Below the pieces are notes generated by a model, which did no database searches, was not told where the DNA came from, and saw nothing but the letters and a program-made list of their open reading frames with translations. Shown here piece by piece: positions 26,452 to 35,643 of a stretch of DNA of 64,000 nucleotides. A program made the position numbers and the translations under genes. Origin of the DNA: Sorangium cellulosum (GTDB taxonomy: Bacteria > Myxococcota_A > Polyangia > Polyangiales > Polyangiaceae); contig NZ_CP012673.1 of NCBI RefSeq assembly GCF_002950945.1, positions 310,001 through 374,000 on the forward strand. The letters run 5' to 3'. Position 1 is the first letter of the stretch. Every line of letters starts with the position of its first letter.

Positions 26452-28089
26452 TCAGGGGCTGCCGGGGCCGGGGAAGTCCACGCCCCACCAGTAGTGGTCG
26501 CGGAACTCGCTCCAGAGCGCCGCGCGCGTCTGCCCGGTCTCGGTGACGAAGACGCTCTCGTCGTACGGGAGCGCGTCGTAGGGCGCGAGGCTCCTGTTGA
26601 AGGCCGGGATGAACCCGGGCTTCTTGAACTGCTCGATCCAGAGGAGGAACGTCGCCATCTCGCCGTCGTTCTGCACGAAGTTCCCGGCCGTCCGGACGGT
26701 GAGGTCGTGATGCCCGGCGCGCAGGCGCAGGGAGTCGGCGAGGCCCTCGATGATGTACCCGTTGCCGCTCCCCACGTCGTCGAGCTGATAGACGTGCGCG
26801 AGCTCGTGGTAGAGCGTGCCGATGATGACGCGCCGCACGTCCTGGCCGCCGTTGAACTCGTTGTTGATCCAGAACGCGCTGAACTTCACCGTGGCCACAT
26901 CGCCGCTGTATTCCGCCGAGGCGAACCCTGGCTCGTCGACCACCCTGAGGTTCAGGGTGTTCCTTCGCTTCCAGAACGCGCCGGGCTGCGTATAGAGCCC
27001 CTCGAGCACCTCGCGCGAGATCTCGCGCAGATCCTTCACGATGGTGCTGCCGATCGCGTTGTTGAAGTGCGTTCCGCCCGCGGTCGTGGACACGTTCTGG
27101 TACTGGACCGTCCCCGGGAGGAGGGCGCGGTACGGATCGTCGGTCCGGAGGAGCTCGATCTCGCTGAGGTGCAGGACGGAGGTGTCGCTGGTGAAGTTGA
27201 ACCGGTAGTTCTTGTAGGCCGTGGTGTTGTTGATGAAGTAATGGTTGCGCTGGAACCTGTTCGCGAAGCTCTGGCCCGCGCGCGTGTCGAGCGTGGTCCA
27301 GGTCACGCCGTCGTTGGAGCCCTGGACCGTCCAGGACTTCGGATCGCGCGCGGGGAGGTCGTTCGCGGAGGTGATGGCGTAGCCGTCGATCGTGAACGCG
27401 GTGGGCAGCTCGTAGCGGATCCAGCCGGTGCTGCTGGACGTGAGCCACTTGCTGATCGGGCGGCCGTCGAAGGCCCTCGCCGCGGTCTCCTGCGGGGCGT
27501 TCTCGCCGCTCGCGGTGATCACGGGCGGCGCCGGGAGGACCGGCGTGCCCGGCGACCCGAAGAGCGCGAGCTCGGAGAGCTGGATCTCACCCCAGCCGCC
27601 GAAGTTCTGCTGGATCTCGAGGCGGAACTTCCGGTACGCCTGCGCGCCGGCGACCGTGTACGATTTCGTCTGGAATCGCGCCGAGAAGCTCTCGTTCGAG
27701 CGCGCGTCGAGCTGCGTCCACGTCAAGCCGTCGTTCGAGCCGAGGAGCCGCCACTGGCGCGGATCGCGCTCCGGGTGGTCGTTCGCCGAGGAGATGCTGT
27801 ACGAGCCGAGCACGTACGCCTCGTTGTTCGGCGAGTCGTACTGGAGGAAGCCCTGGCCCGCGAAGATGAGCCATTTCGTCCCGACGTCCTCGTCGAAGGC
27901 CTTCTCGAGCCGCTCGTTCGCGGGAGAGTCGTAGGTGCTTGCATAGAAGGTGCCGCCCTCGAGCCTCACATCCACGAGCGCCTGCTCGGCGGTCTCGATG
28001 TCGCCGTCGTCGAGCTCCTCGCCGACGACGCACGCCGAGAGCGCCGCCATGGCAGCGAGGGTCGCGGTGTGTTGAAGAATTGTTCTCAT
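26452..28089 (-). CDS. Lipoprotein with two discoidin domains and a basic-secretory-protein peptidase domain
   Basis: 545 residues. The lipobox is AALSACVVGEE. Two F5/8-type-C (discoidin) domains follow (about 50-185 and 190-320; each has SISSANDHPERDPRQWRLLG or ITSANDLPARDPKSWTVQGS and a NDG.TWT.LD motif), which bind carbohydrate or lipid surfaces. The C-terminal domain (about 340-520) resembles plant basic secretory proteins (PF04450) and has the zinc-peptidase signature YHELAHVYQ plus GYIIEGLADSLR. It probably acts as a surface-attached metallopeptidase. An ATG 72 bp upstream (28161) precedes the signal peptide and is rejected. Confidence 0.8.
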   Translation of the reverse strand: MRTILQHTATLAAMAALSACVVGEELDDGDIETAEQALVDVRLEGGTFYASTYDSPANERLEKAFDEDVGTKWLIFAGQGFLQYDSPNNEAYVLGSYSISSANDHPERDPRQWRLLGSNDGLTWTQLDARSNESFSARFQTKSYTVAGAQAYRKFRLEIQQNFGGWGEIQLSELALFGSPGTPVLPAPPVITASGENAPQETAARAFDGRPISKWLTSSSTGWIRYELPTAFTIDGYAITSANDLPARDPKSWTVQGSNDGVTWTTLDTRAGQSFANRFQRNHYFINNTTAYKNYRFNFTSDTSVLHLSEIELLRTDDPYRALLPGTVQYQNVSTTAGGTHFNNAIGSTIVKDLREISREVLEGLYTQPGAFWKRRNTLNLRVVDEPGFASAEYSGDVATVKFSAFWINNEFNGGQDVRRVIIGTLYHELAHVYQLDDVGSGNGYIIEGLADSLRLRAGHHDLTVRTAGNFVQNDGEMATFLLWIEQFKKPGFIPAFNRSLAPYDALPYDESVFVTETGQTRAALWSEFRDHYWWGVDFPGPGSP

Positions 28090-28706
28090 CGCGTTTGCCT
28101 TCCTTGTTGTGTTCGAATCGCTGAGGGCCGGGGCGCGCGACGTCCTCGCGCGCCAGGCCAAGAGCGCCGGACTGCCTCGGGCCAGCCAGACACGCCCACG
28201 GGCCGCACCGCCTCGACGATGCGCGCAGATCCCGGGGATTCACCCGTGGATTCACGGCCGCAGGGCGCGGCGATCGTCGGGCGCCCCGTGTTCCCCCGGA
28301 GAGGCCTCTCGCGCTGACGAGAGGATCGCCGGGCTGCGCGAAGCGCGCTGTCCAACCTGGCAGGGCGGCAATATGGCACCTCGTGTCGGGGACGCAAGGT
28401 CGCGCCGGTGAAGGATCGTTGAGCCACACGACCTCGGCGTGACGACCACGCCGATGACGATGACTCACACACTCCTTAACAGAGCGGATTCACACTTTTT
28501 AACGCGAGCGCCAGGTAAAGAGAGTGGAAGTCCCCCGCCGTTCGGCGATACTCGGCGCCCTCATGGCGCCGCTCCCTGGGAGGGAGAGCCGCGTTCGACG
28601 GGATGTGGGGAATCCGGGATCGGGGAGGGCTGGACTCCGGCGTTCGCGGCGAGGCGTCGCGGGGGGGCGGCTCGCAGGGGGCTCGCTCCGGCGTCGGCCG
28701 GCTACG
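28090..28706. other. Intergenic region without a supported gene
   Basis: 617 bp between two minus-strand genes. It must hold the promoter of the discoidin/BSP gene. Candidate frames are Arg/Pro-rich. A lower-GC patch lies at 28440-28510. No repeat, hairpin or RNA gene was recognised. Confidence 0.4.
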
Positions 28707-30077
28707 TCACATCCACATCCGCGCCACGACGCCGTAGGTGCCGGGCCCGGGGGACATGCCCACGTCGCCGCCGCCGAGGAGGACCTGGTCGCCCGAGACG
28801 ACCTCCACCGTGTGCAGCTGTCCGAACTCGCCGAGATCGACCGGGAGCACGCCGCCCTCGCCGAACGCCGGGTCGAGCGCGCCGTCGCACGTGTACCGCG
28901 CGAGCAGGGGTGTGGTCGTGCCGCCTTCGCCGCGCTCGCCGCCGTTGCCCGCGACGAGGACGGCGCCGCCCGGGAGCAGGGCCATGTCTGCGGCCACGTC
29001 GTCGCCGCCGGTGGTCGGCCACGCGGCCACGCCCTCGTCGCCGAACTCGAGGTCGGGCGCGCCGTCCGGGTGGAAGCGGCGGACCTGGAAGTCGCGCGCC
29101 CCCTCGGGACCGGCGTCGCCGGCCACCACGAGGCCGCCGTCGGGCGACAGCGCGAGCGCGACCGCGCGCTCGTCGAGCCCGGGATCGCCGGCGACGATCG
29201 CGCCCCCGCGGCCGAAGGAGCGGTCGAGCGCGCCGTCCCGGCGCAGGCGGATCACGAGCATGTCGCGCTGGCCGCCCCGCTCGACGGAGCCGGCCACGAC
29301 GAGGCGGCCGAAGCGATCGAGCGCGACCGCCTCGGCGACCGAGGAAGTGCCGAGCGAGACGGTCCGGTAGCCGCGCGGGCTGGCGAACGACGTGTCGAGC
29401 GCGCCGTCCGCGGTGGCGCGCGCGATCAGCAGGCGCCCGTCGCGCTGGCCCACGGCCACGATGCTGTCGTCCGGCGCGACCAGGCCGCCCCGGATCTCCT
29501 CGTCCCCGCCGAGGTCGAGCAGGCTCCTGCCGCCGTCGCCGAAGCCGGCGTCGAGGGAGCCGTCCTCCACGTAGCGCGCCAGCGCCACGTCCGCCGAGGC
29601 GTCCCGGAACCGATCGTGCCAGCCGATGGCGACGACCCCGCCGTCGCGCTGGTGGCCGACGGCGGCCAGATAGGCCAGGGCGGCGGTCGAGTTGAACCAG
29701 GAGGTGGCCACCATGCCGTTGTCGCCGAAGGTGGCGTCGGGCGCGCCGGATCCGGTCAGCCGGGAGAGGCGGAACCTGATCGCGCCGAGCCCGCCAGCGC
29801 CCCACCCGGCCGCGATGATCCTGTCGCCGACGATATCGAGATCGAAGAAGCCGCCGTCGTCGTCGGCGCCGAAGCGCACCCGCGCGATCCCGGTCCCCGC
29901 CTCCCCGAACGAGGGATCGAGCTCCCCTGCGAGCGGGCCAGGCTCGTCGCCCGCGCAGCCGCAGGAGCCGCCGCCGCGCGCGGGATCCGCCCCGGCGGGA
30001 GGGGCGCTCTCGGTGGGCTCCTCGGCGAGGAGGTGACTCGGGACGAGCAACAGGAGCAATGCATAGAAGGTTCTCAT
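28707..30077 (-). CDS. Secreted delta-60 repeat beta-propeller protein
   Basis: 456 residues with a signal peptide (FYALLLLLVPSHLLA) and a short Cys-containing Gly-rich spacer. It has seven copies of the delta-60/DUF5122 motif, recognised by LDPSFGEAG, PDATFGDNG, LDAGFGDGG, LDTSF, LDRSFGRGG, PDLEFGDEG and LDPAFGEGG, spaced about 55-60 residues apart with VVAG/VAVGQ strands between them. The repeats form a beta-propeller common in deltaproteobacterial exported proteins; the role is unknown. ATG 30077 is chosen because the upstream 16 codons precede the signal peptide. Confidence 0.8.
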   Translation of the reverse strand: MRTFYALLLLLVPSHLLAEEPTESAPPAGADPARGGGSCGCAGDEPGPLAGELDPSFGEAGTGIARVRFGADDDGGFFDLDIVGDRIIAAGWGAGGLGAIRFRLSRLTGSGAPDATFGDNGMVATSWFNSTAALAYLAAVGHQRDGGVVAIGWHDRFRDASADVALARYVEDGSLDAGFGDGGRSLLDLGGDEEIRGGLVAPDDSIVAVGQRDGRLLIARATADGALDTSFASPRGYRTVSLGTSSVAEAVALDRFGRLVVAGSVERGGQRDMLVIRLRRDGALDRSFGRGGAIVAGDPGLDERAVALALSPDGGLVVAGDAGPEGARDFQVRRFHPDGAPDLEFGDEGVAAWPTTGGDDVAADMALLPGGAVLVAGNGGERGEGGTTTPLLARYTCDGALDPAFGEGGVLPVDLGEFGQLHTVEVVSGDQVLLGGGDVGMSPGPGTYGVVARMWM

Positions 30078-30291
30078 GCAGTGCTCTGTTGGACGCGCGA
30101 AGAGGGGTGTCAAACGGGCGGCCATGTCGACATCGCGGCGTCACCGTGGGCGCCGGCGATCTCACCGCCTCGGACACATCCCGCGCCGTCCGCCGAGCCC
30201 GCTTCTCCCAGCGCGACGGGCCGACGCGCGCCCCGGGAGGGCGGCCGGCGTTGCGCTGGCGGGCGTGGCGGGGGCATGATGCCGTGCGACG

Positions 30292-31275
30292 ATGCGCATC
30301 ACGCACCTGCGGCAGGCGGACCTGAATCTCCTCGTCGTGTTCAGCGTGCTCGCCGAGGAGCGGAGCGCCTCGCGCTCCGCGAAGCGCCTCTCGTTGAGCC
30401 AGCCCGCGGTGAGCCGGGCGCTGCAGCGGCTGCGCGGGACGTTCCACGACGACCTGCTGGTGCGGACGGCGGGCGGATACGAGCCGACGCCCAGGGGACA
30501 GCGGCTCTTGCAGGAGCTGAGCGTGATCCTGCCCAGGCTGGATCGCCTGCTGAAAGGGGCCGAGTTCGATCCCGGCGAGGAGCAGGCGACGTTTCGTGTC
30601 TCCGGGACCGACAACGCGGCTCACGTGCTGTGTCCGGCCCTCTGCAAGAGCATGCTCCCCTGGGCGGACAAGGTGTCGTTGCGGATGGTCGGCTGGCACG
30701 ACGGCGTGTTCGAGGATCTGGAGCGCGGGCGGCTCGACCTCTCCCTGAACGCCGATGACGGGCACACGCCCGAGCGGTTCCTCCGGGAGATCATCTACGA
30801 GGACGACTTCGTGTGCGTCGTGGCGAAGGAGAGCCGGCACGCCCGGAGGATCCCGCTGGACGATTACGTGAAGGGGCTGCACGTCGGCATCGACACCCTG
30901 GGGGGCCGGCAGACGATCCCCGAGCAGCGCCTCGCCGCCCTCGATCGCCGGCGCAGGTGCGCCATCGAGGTCCCGTACTTCACGGCCGCGATGCGGTGCG
31001 TGGCGGGCACGGAGCTGATCGCCACGGTGCCGCGGCGGATGGCGGCGCGGGAGCCCGACGATCCCGCGGTGAGGATCGTGGAGGCGCCAGGAGAGCTCGG
31101 CAGCTTCCGGTACCTCATGGTGTGGCACGCGCGGGTGAACTCCGACGCGGCGCACGCCTGGCTGCGATCGCTCGTGCGGGAGGCCGGCAAAGGGCTCGCC
31201 GCGGCGCCGGCGCGCGCGGCGCCGGCGCGCCCGGCGCGGCCAGAGCAGCGGCGGCCGAGGCGGCGGTCGCGCTGA
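30292..31275 (+). CDS. LysR-type transcriptional regulator
   Basis: 327 residues. The N-terminal winged helix-turn-helix is RSASRSAKRLSLSQPAVSRA followed by LQRLRGTFHDDLLVR (residues 5-65). The substrate-binding domain spans about 90-300 and lacks a clear effector signature. The C-terminus has an unusual Ala/Pro/Arg-rich tail. It converges on the DoxX gene, whose promoter contains palindromes that could be its target. Effector unknown. Confidence 0.85.
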   Translation: MRITHLRQADLNLLVVFSVLAEERSASRSAKRLSLSQPAVSRALQRLRGTFHDDLLVRTAGGYEPTPRGQRLLQELSVILPRLDRLLKGAEFDPGEEQATFRVSGTDNAAHVLCPALCKSMLPWADKVSLRMVGWHDGVFEDLERGRLDLSLNADDGHTPERFLREIIYEDDFVCVVAKESRHARRIPLDDYVKGLHVGIDTLGGRQTIPEQRLAALDRRRRCAIEVPYFTAAMRCVAGTELIATVPRRMAAREPDDPAVRIVEAPGELGSFRYLMVWHARVNSDAAHAWLRSLVREAGKGLAAAPARAAPARPARPEQRRPRRRSR

Positions 31276-31281
31276 GGTACG

Positions 31282-31782
31282 TCAGCTGCTGGCGGGCTGC
31301 CCGCGCTGCCCGCGCTGGACGACGGCCGGGCGCCCGGACGCAGGGTCGACGTGCGGCAGCGCGCGGCGTCGTTGCAGGTACGACTCGAGCGAATACCTGC
31401 CGCTCCCGAGCAGGATCGCCGCGAGCGCCCCGACGATGAAGAGGCCGTTGAGCTCGACGCCCCAGCCGCCGTGCGAGTTCAGGGCGAAGAGCTGCGCGCG
31501 ATGGACGAGCAAGACGGCCACCACCATCGAGCCCACGATCAGCGCGGCAGCATGCCGCGTCTTGTAACCCACGATCATGGCGAGCGGCGCGGCCACCTCG
31601 GTGAGCAGGGCGCCGTGACCGAGCCAGGAGGGGAGGCCCGCGCTCGTGAAATACTGGAGAACGTGGCCGTGACCGTGAATGAGCTTGTACACGCCGTGAG
31701 AGAGCATCAGGGCGGCGATCCCGCTCCGGAGCACGAGCTTTCCCACGTCTTCGAGGTGCGTCTCACGAGTCGAGGTGTCCAT
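31282..31782 (-). CDS. DoxX family membrane protein
   Basis: 166 residues with four hydrophobic segments (LVLRSGIAALMLSHGVYKLI, LLTEVAAPLAMIVGYKTRHA, ALIVGSMVVAVLLVHRAQLF, GLFIVGALAAILLGSGRYSL), the DoxX/DoxD layout. The GAALL..E and GRYSLE segments are typical of the group. DoxX-like proteins are small inner-membrane proteins associated with redox and thiol stress. AAGGGAAG precedes ATG 31782; longer upstream frames are rejected. It ends 6 bp from the LysR gene, tail to tail. Confidence 0.8.
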   Translation of the reverse strand: MDTSTRETHLEDVGKLVLRSGIAALMLSHGVYKLIHGHGHVLQYFTSAGLPSWLGHGALLTEVAAPLAMIVGYKTRHAAALIVGSMVVAVLLVHRAQLFALNSHGGWGVELNGLFIVGALAAILLGSGRYSLESYLQRRRALPHVDPASGRPAVVQRGQRGQPASS

Positions 31783-31865
31783 GGCAACTTCCCTTTCACC
31801 GGGCTGGAAGCGGTTCGCGCTCGCGAACATGGGCTCAAGGTATGTACGGCGGGGCCATACGTCCA

Positions 31866-31881
31866 ATGCATAATGATGCAT
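31866..31881. promoter_or_regulatory. Palindrome upstream of doxX-like gene
   Basis: ATGCAT-aatg-ATGCAT about 85 bp upstream of the DoxX start, in a locally AT-rich patch. It may be an operator, possibly for the neighbouring LysR regulator. The assignment rests on position only. Confidence 0.3.
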
Positions 31882-31975
31882 GACGAGTATGCGTCCAGCG
31901 CAAGATCCCGGGTGGGCTGCTCGGCGCCGCGCCGCGCGGGGACGGCGGTGAGCCCGAGCGCGCCGGCGGCGGCCT

Positions 31976-33313
31976 TCAGCCGGCTGCGGGCGCTCCGGGC
32001 GAGGGGGCCGCACGCACCCAGACGCGCTTTCCGTCGAACGCCACCGCGAACGCGTGCACCGGCGCCGCCCCCGCGGCCCGGAGCTCCGCCGCGTAGTCTC
32101 TCTCCCGGATCTGCCCGAGGCCTTGTTCCAGCGCCGCCTCTGGCGTCCGGTCTGGACCAACCACCTTGATCTCCACCACGACGCCCGGATGGCCTGGCCG
32201 CGCCGGCCGGATCAACACATCCGGCCTCCCGCTTCCCGACTCGCGGTTCGACCGCACCTGGTGCTCCGGCTCGAGCACCGCGAGCAGCCCCACGACGAAC
32301 GCGTGCACCACCTGCTCCGGCTCGACCCGGGTGACGTCGTGGTACGAGAGCAGGTCGGCCACGAAGATCTGCAGCTGCCGCTCGAACCCCTCGGCGTCCC
32401 CGCCGGCCAGGAAGCTCAATATCGACCACGGGTTGTAAACCACCTGCCCGCCGAAGACATACCCGTTGTACCAGGCGCGCACGTCCCCGAGCCGAGCGCG
32501 CAGCCCGGCGCGCTCGAGCAGCCCCTCGACCTCCGGCTCGGTGAAGCCGAAGCAGGTATTGAACTCCGGCCGGAGCAGCGAGTAGACGCTGACGTTGTTG
32601 AGCCCCGAGAAGATGCTCTCGCGCGCGACGCGGAGGACGCCGGTGAGCACCCCCTTGAACAGGTGCGGGTTGCCCTTGAGCGCCTCGCCCAGGAGGTTCC
32701 GGCAGACGCCGAGGATCTGCGGCGCGTACCCGCAGGCGTGGCCTGCGTGGATCGGCTCGTCGTAGTCGTCGATGAGCAGCACCACCCGCTCGCCGTGCGT
32801 GCGGTGAAGGTAGCTGGAGAGATCGAGCAGCGAGCGCTCGTAGAGCGCCCGGCTCGCGCTGCCGTCCAGGATGCCCTGGAAGTCCAGCGCCTCTCTCGGG
32901 CTCAGCGCGCCGCCCTCCAGCAGCGAGCGGTGCTCGTCGAAGACGACGACGATCTTTCTCCGGATGGCCTCCCAGCATCCCTCGAAGCTCTCGTGCCGCG
33001 TGCCCTTGAGCGTCAGGTAGATGACCGGATACCGCTGGAAGTGGGCGCGGTACGGCTCACCCGCCTCCCAGACGTGCAGGCCGCGGAAGAGGTGCGCGAG
33101 ATCGTCCTCGCGCCGCTCGCGCCGCTCGAAGAAGCAGCGCAGCATCGAGAGGTTCAGCGTCTTGCCGAAGCGCCGGGGGCGCGGCAGGAGCGCGACCTCC
33201 AGCCCGGGCCGGTCGATCAGCTCGCACGCGAGGTGGGATTTGTCGATGTACTCGAGCCCGAGCTCCCGCAGCTTGCGGAAGTCATCAACGCCGAGGGAGA
33301 GCTGAGCGGGCAT
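31976..33313 (-). CDS. AAA-ATPase-like / PD-(D/E)XK nuclease superfamily protein, internally shortened
   Basis: 445 residues. N-terminal PF09820-type AAA domain (about 1-330): YIDKSHLACELID, LPRPRRFGKTLNLSMLRCFF (Walker A variant), VVLLIDDYDEPIHAG (Walker B), then WYNGYVFGGQVVYNPWSILS. C-terminal PD-(D/E)XK nuclease-like part: SNRESGSGRPDVLI, GVVVEIKV. These proteins occur in many divergent copies and are thought to be defence- or mobile-element-associated. Relative to the family's usual 520-580 residues, about 80 residues are missing between PWSILSFLA and GDAEGFERQLQIF. The frame is intact, so function is uncertain. MPAQLSLG is taken as the start. Confidence 0.75.
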   Translation of the reverse strand: MPAQLSLGVDDFRKLRELGLEYIDKSHLACELIDRPGLEVALLPRPRRFGKTLNLSMLRCFFERRERREDDLAHLFRGLHVWEAGEPYRAHFQRYPVIYLTLKGTRHESFEGCWEAIRRKIVVVFDEHRSLLEGGALSPREALDFQGILDGSASRALYERSLLDLSSYLHRTHGERVVLLIDDYDEPIHAGHACGYAPQILGVCRNLLGEALKGNPHLFKGVLTGVLRVARESIFSGLNNVSVYSLLRPEFNTCFGFTEPEVEGLLERAGLRARLGDVRAWYNGYVFGGQVVYNPWSILSFLAGGDAEGFERQLQIFVADLLSYHDVTRVEPEQVVHAFVVGLLAVLEPEHQVRSNRESGSGRPDVLIRPARPGHPGVVVEIKVVGPDRTPEAALEQGLGQIRERDYAAELRAAGAAPVHAFAVAFDGKRVWVRAAPSPGAPAAG

Positions 33314-33493
33314 GGCAAAGGCCGCCGGGCGGGCTGACGGGGGGCCGTCGCGCCACCGCAGGCGGCGGGAGGCAGCATGAGGAGGTCGCGACCGAGGGTC
33401 AAGCGGTTCACCTGCGCACGTGAATGCGTTCACATGCGCAGGTGAACGCCGGGGCCGCGGCTCGTCCCTGCCGGCGCGCCACGGCGCCGCCGC

Positions 33494-33830
33494 TCAGCGC
33501 GCCGTGAGGGCCTCGTCGATCACCACGCGGATCGCCTCCGCGGGCTGCGCGCCGATGATCCGGCGCCCGTTCACGAACATCGTCGGCGTCCCTCCGAGCT
33601 TGAGCCGGGTCGCCTCCGCGTCGTCGGCCGCCACCGCCGCCTCGATCTCGCTGGACCGCATGGCGCGCCGGAAGTGGTCGAGGCCGAGCCGCGACGCGCT
33701 CCAGCGAGGCGTCGTCGAGCGCGCCGGGCGACGCGAAGAGCGCGTCGTGGAACCTGCCTGCGCGTCCCGGTCCAGGGCCTCGTCGGCCGGCGGGTCGCGC
33801 TCCTCGGGCGCAAGCGCCGCCGCGACAGGC
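33494..33830 (-). pseudogene. DsbA-like thiol oxidoreductase remnant
   Basis: The C-terminal half of a DsbA/DSBA-family protein is spread over two frames: GRFHDALFASPGALDDASLE in one, then LGLDHFRRAMRSSEIEAAVA and GGTPTMFVNGRRIIGAQP (the cis-Pro loop region) in another. The frameshift is near 33690. The CxxC active-site half is absent upstream, so this is a truncated and frameshifted remnant, not a gene. Confidence 0.65.
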
Positions 33831-33978
33831 CACACCTCAGGCATCGATGCCACGCAGCCGCTGTGGCCGAGGCCGGCCGGCGGTTACGGAAACCCGGAGG
33901 ACGGCAGCGCCTCGTCGCCGGCACAACGTACGACGTGAACCGCCTTCCTCCTGGAACAGCGACTCCACATCCCGCTCA

Positions 33979-34278
33979 CTATTTGAGCCGGTTGCGCCAA
34001 TAGCCAGGCCTTCGACTCGTGTGGCCAAACGCCAGCACGAGGGCATGCTCGTCCCGGATGACGAAGTAGGCCACGTACGGGAACCGTGTGAACAGGAAGC
34101 GGCGGACGACCTTGCTGCCTGGAACGAGAGGCCATGTGGTCGGGCTCGACGCGATTGCGTTCAGTACGCGATCGGTCTCGGCCAGCAGATCGTCGCCGAG
34201 GCCCTCTCGCTCCTGCTCATACCAGTCCGCGGCGGCGGTGAGTTCAGCATCTGCCTCGTCGAGAACGACGACCCTCAT
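33979..34278 (-). CDS. RelE/ParE-type toxin
   Basis: 99 residues with the ParE/RelE toxin fold: ELTAAADWYEQEREGLGDDL, then RVLNAIASSPTTWPLV, RRFLFTRFPYVAYFVI and LVLAFGHTSRRPGYWRNRL. Such toxins inhibit gyrase (ParE) or cut mRNA (RelE). The RRFLF..FPYVAYF strand pair is typical of ParE-like proteins encoded with the short helical antitoxin type upstream. It overlaps the antitoxin by 4 bp (ATGA). The gene is intact. Confidence 0.85.
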   Translation of the reverse strand: MRVVVLDEADAELTAAADWYEQEREGLGDDLLAETDRVLNAIASSPTTWPLVPGSKVVRRFLFTRFPYVAYFVIRDEHALVLAFGHTSRRPGYWRNRLK

Positions 34279-34514
34279 TTGCGGTTCGTGCGGAGACGCG
34301 TGGCGAGCCGCTCCCGAACAGCGTCCCAGGGCTCGACCTTCGCCGTGCCGCGGTCGACGTCCCGCAGACGTCGCTCGACCTCGGCCAGCCAGGCAGCCTC
34401 AACGTCATCGTCCTCGGGTCCGTCGAGGCTAGCGATCAAGCGCTTCGCGACGTCTGCTCGCTCCTCCGGCGGAAGCTGCAGGGCCTCGGCAAGCACGGCA
34501 TTCCTGGACGACAT
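34275..34514 (-). CDS. Antitoxin, addiction-module component (TIGR02574-like)
   Basis: 79 residues, acidic and helical: VLAEALQLPPEERADVAKRL, IASLDGPEDDDVEAAWLAEV, ERRLRDVDRGTAKVEPWDAV. The LP.EER..LA..L.ASLD..ED..VE.AW..E..RR pattern and the VEPWD motif are characteristic of this antitoxin family. An in-frame ATG 75 bp upstream (34589) gives an atypical extension and is rejected. It is co-transcribed with and partly overlaps the toxin. Confidence 0.85.
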   Translation of the reverse strand: MSSRNAVLAEALQLPPEERADVAKRLIASLDGPEDDDVEAAWLAEVERRLRDVDRGTAKVEPWDAVRERLATRLRTNRK

Positions 34515-34604
34515 GTCGGGATTGTAGCAGGAGTTCGGCCCATGGGCATCCCCGAGGACCGGACGGGGCAGTCTGGGTGCTGACGGCATCCGCGGGGCGC
34601 GCCA

Positions 34605-34791
34605 TCAGGCATGCAACTTGACGAGATCGTCGTCTGTACAGCCGCCAAGATACCAGTCTCCCTTGGTGACGCGATGCTCTCAAAAATCCGTTGCATAAGC
34701 GGCGTTCGCTTCATAGACGGCGATTGGCTTACCTGAAGCGACGAACGCGAGCGACGGCGCGGACAGGCCCTTGAGCCTACTCCTCCGAGCC
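34605..34791 (-). pseudogene. Gene fragment with internal nonsense codon
   Basis: One reverse-strand frame reads SAPSLAFVASGKPIAVYEA, NAAYATDF, stop, EHRVTKGDWYLGGCTDDDLV, KLHA, stop. The internal TGA at 34680-34682 stands where a Trp codon (TGG) would keep the protein continuous, so a point mutation probably broke the gene. The upstream coding part is gone. I do not recognise the family. Confidence 0.5.
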
Positions 34792-34853
34792 GAGGAGGTC
34801 GCCCTGCGACGAGCGCGCCAGTCATCGGCCGGGCGCTTCAACCCGTCCCCTCG

Positions 34854-35624
34854 TCACATCGGCCGGCCGCCGCTCGCGCGGATGATCTCCCCGGTGACCG
34901 CGGTGTTCGCCGCCGAGCACAGGAAGACGACGGTGGGCGCCACCTCCTCGGGCGGCAACAACCGTCCGACGGGATACGCCTTCCCGCGCTGCGCCGCGAA
35001 CTCCGGTGATATTCGCGCGCTGAGCTTGGGGGTCAGGGTCAAGCCCGGGACCACCACGTTGGCCAGGATCCCGTGCGGCCCGAGCTCGCGCGCGAGCACC
35101 GCGGTGAGCCCGTGGAGCGCCGCCTTGGCGGCGCCGTACGGACCGGCGCCCACCACCCCGTCGAGCGCCACGCCCGAGGAGATGTTGACGATCCGGCCCC
35201 AGCCGCGGGCGCGCATGGAGGGCACCGCCGCCTGGATGGCGGCGAAGGCGCCGTCGATGTTGTCGTGGATCGTCCCCTGCCACTCGGCGAGGGGGATGTC
35301 CTCGAAGCGCGGCGCTTCCCAGGGCAGTTGCTCGCTCCAGCGGACCGCGTTGTTGACGAGGACATCGAGCTGCCCGAAGTGCTCCAGGGTGGCCGCGACG
35401 GCCGCCTTGACCGACTCGAGCGACCCGAGGTCGAGCTCCAGCGCGAGCGCCTCGCCGCCTCGCCGCTCGATCTCCTGGACGACCTCCGCGGCCTTGTCCC
35501 GCTCGCTCCGGTAGGTGAGCGCCACGCGGGCCCCCTCGGCCGCGAGCTGCAACGCCACCTCCTTGCCGATCCCCTGCGAGCCACCGGTCACCAGCGCGGC
35601 CCTCTTCTCCAGTCCCAGCTCCAT
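34854..35624 (-). CDS. Short-chain dehydrogenase/reductase
   Basis: 256 residues. Rossmann NAD(P) motif TGGSQGIGKEVALQ, then DVLVNNA, catalytic Ser in GRIVNISSGVALDGV and the YxxxK pair in GPYGAAKAALHG. The C-terminus (RGKAYPVGRLLPPEEVAPTV, GEIIRASGGRP) matches classical SDRs of the FabG-like group. A TYRSE segment after the second strand suggests NADPH preference. RBS GAGGTG lies before ATG 35624. It is divergent from a TetR regulator, with operator-like palindromes between them, so TetR-controlled expression is likely. Confidence 0.9.
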   Translation of the reverse strand: MELGLEKRAALVTGGSQGIGKEVALQLAAEGARVALTYRSERDKAAEVVQEIERRGGEALALELDLGSLESVKAAVAATLEHFGQLDVLVNNAVRWSEQLPWEAPRFEDIPLAEWQGTIHDNIDGAFAAIQAAVPSMRARGWGRIVNISSGVALDGVVGAGPYGAAKAALHGLTAVLARELGPHGILANVVVPGLTLTPKLSARISPEFAAQRGKAYPVGRLLPPEEVAPTVVFLCSAANTAVTGEIIRASGGRPM

Positions 35625-35643
35625 GCGACACCTCACTTTCGAG

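Noticed and set aside
28524..30758. A 744-codon forward frame across the beta-propeller gene
   Set aside because: Antisense shadow of the delta-60 repeat gene; the composition is low-complexity and it ignores both neighbours' boundaries.
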